This document shows positions 63,254 through 64,000 of a stretch of 64,000 nucleotides of DNA, piece by piece (position 1 is the first letter of the stretch; each line of letters starts with the position of its first letter). The stretch lies in contig OZ244849.1 in assembly GCA_965220875.1 (NCBI GenBank), forward strand, positions 1,674,001-1,738,000, written 5' to 3'. The position numbers were made by a program, and so were the translations under genes. The notes under the pieces are model-generated. The model was not told the DNA's origin. It did not search any database and saw nothing but the letters and a program-made list of their open reading frames with translations. The stretch comes from WTFY01 sp965220875 (GTDB lineage Bacteria > Pseudomonadota > Gammaproteobacteria > UBA4575).

Positions 63254-63973
63254 TTAGCGCATATTCTGATTAATGCCGAGCATGCTGAGCCACCGGGTAT
63301 ACATTACATCAGCTAATTGATGCATCGTACTTAAACGCTCAGCAAGATCCCTGCTGATTTCAACCTCGCTTTGCACACTGTCTGAGAGTGGTTCTAGGTC
63401 ATACCCATAGACCTCAAGCCAGTCATTGAGCATGGTTGAGGTAACTTCCAGATGAGGGATGGTGGCAATGATATTGTCAATGGCAAAGGCCTGGTTTGGA
63501 TTATGAACAGTGGTGTAGAGAGGCGTGGCTCCACTAGGGATTGTCATGGCATCTTCATGCCAAAGCAGCACATCCAGAGTTTTGGGCAGTCGTGAAAACC
63601 ACTGCTTGCAGATTTCATTATCCAGAAACTCGATCGTGTGCCACCCTATTTCCTTTTTGGGCATGGTACTGATGCTTCCACCCAGAGCTTTGCTTATCAA
63701 TTGAGCGCCAAAGCAATGGCCTATGATTGGAAGGTTTTTTTCGGCTGCGTGGCATATCAGGTTTAATTCTTCGGATATCCATGGGAGCGCATCATTCACA
63801 CTCATGGTTCCTCCGAGAAATGCAAGTCCACTGATATTGTTAATGTCAGTAGGGATAGGCTCGCCCTGGTCAATGGCAACCATCTCATAGCTGAGCTGGT
63901 TTCGTTCCAGAGTTCTAATAAAGTGCCCTGCTCCAACCCAGCTGTCGTGCCTGAAAATTCGTATGGGATTCAC
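63254..63973 (-). CDS. Class I glutamine amidotransferase-like protein
   Basis: A 239-residue protein with the class I amidotransferase fold: nucleophile elbow IIGHCFGAQLISKALGG (Cys near residue 88), preceded by GLAFLGGTMSVNDALPW and followed by LLWHEDAMTIPSGATPLYTT with the His. Such stand-alone proteins are often annotated as GMP-synthase-like or as gamma-glutamyl hydrolases acting on amines or peptides. The substrate is unknown. It is the last gene in the window, starting 27 bases from its end; no neighbour is visible beyond. Confidence 0.82.
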   Translation of the reverse strand: MNPIRIFRHDSWVGAGHFIRTLERNQLSYEMVAIDQGEPIPTDINNISGLAFLGGTMSVNDALPWISEELNLICHAAEKNLPIIGHCFGAQLISKALGGSISTMPKKEIGWHTIEFLDNEICKQWFSRLPKTLDVLLWHEDAMTIPSGATPLYTTVHNPNQAFAIDNIIATIPHLEVTSTMLNDWLEVYGYDLEPLSDSVQSEVEISRDLAERLSTMHQLADVMYTRWLSMLGINQNMR

Positions 63974-64000
63974 TGTATCAATCTCTATGCCTAGTGTGAG

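Overview
The window reads as chromosomal DNA of a sulfur-oxidising gammaproteobacterium. Evidence seen in the sequence: a one-piece tmRNA whose tag reads ANDDNYALAA, a long single-chain PurL with a fused glutaminase domain, an nrdR-ribD-ribE-ribH-nusB-thiL-pgpA block in a common proteobacterial order, and a sulfur-oxidation region (DsrE2-like protein, flavocytochrome c sulfide dehydrogenase, SoxY, SoxZ, YeeE/YedE transporter). The genus cannot be fixed from this stretch.

Layout. (1) 1-12.9 kb: a tad/cpa type IVc pilus cluster (cpaD, cpaE, cpaF, tadB, tadC, with a tadD-like gene on the other strand), mixed with two TbpB-like surface lipoproteins, a membrane-anchored thermonuclease, a NERD protein and an exported alpha/beta hydrolase. 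(2) 12.9-18.9 kb: small genes and relics (higA fragment, short repeats, an RRM protein), a Fic protein and a SulP transporter. (3) 18.9-35.4 kb: a genomic island. Its ends are the 3' end of ssrA (35365 onward) and a degenerate direct copy of that end at 18905. It holds toxin-antitoxin relics, a Druantia-type anti-phage operon (druA, two intervening genes, druE), a GGCT-like gene, a two-gene unit with an Mrr-type nuclease, and stubs of hsdM and of an integrase. (4) 35.4-48.9 kb: core genes, namely ssrA, purL, a histone-deacetylase-like gene, glyA, nrdR, riboflavin genes, nusB, thiL, pgpA, gltX, tRNA-Ala and tRNA-Glu. (5) 48.9-52.2 kb: a second, decayed island inserted at tRNA-Glu, with an integrase relic, a PH-like gene, a portal-protein relic, a membrane protein and a 21-bp copy of the tRNA 3' end at its far side. 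(6) 52.4-62.7 kb: the sulfur/cytochrome region. (7) 63.3-64 kb: a class I glutamine amidotransferase.

How the genes work together. The cpa/tad genes supply the motor and inner-membrane platform of an adhesive pilus. The core block covers purine and one-carbon metabolism, riboflavin synthesis and tRNA charging. In the sulfur region FccAB should oxidise sulfide in the periplasm, SoxYZ should carry sulfur intermediates, YeeE may import thiosulfate or a related sulfur species, and DsrE2 may handle sulfur inside the cell. A NsrR-like Rrf2 regulator sits beside a haem protein at one end. Three exported proteins rich in methionine and in NP(x)nYM-type repeats (57080, 58220, 62131) lie among these genes and have no function I can name.

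The two most promising leads are the shortened Druantia variant inside the ssrA island and the methionine-rich repeat proteins of the sulfur region.
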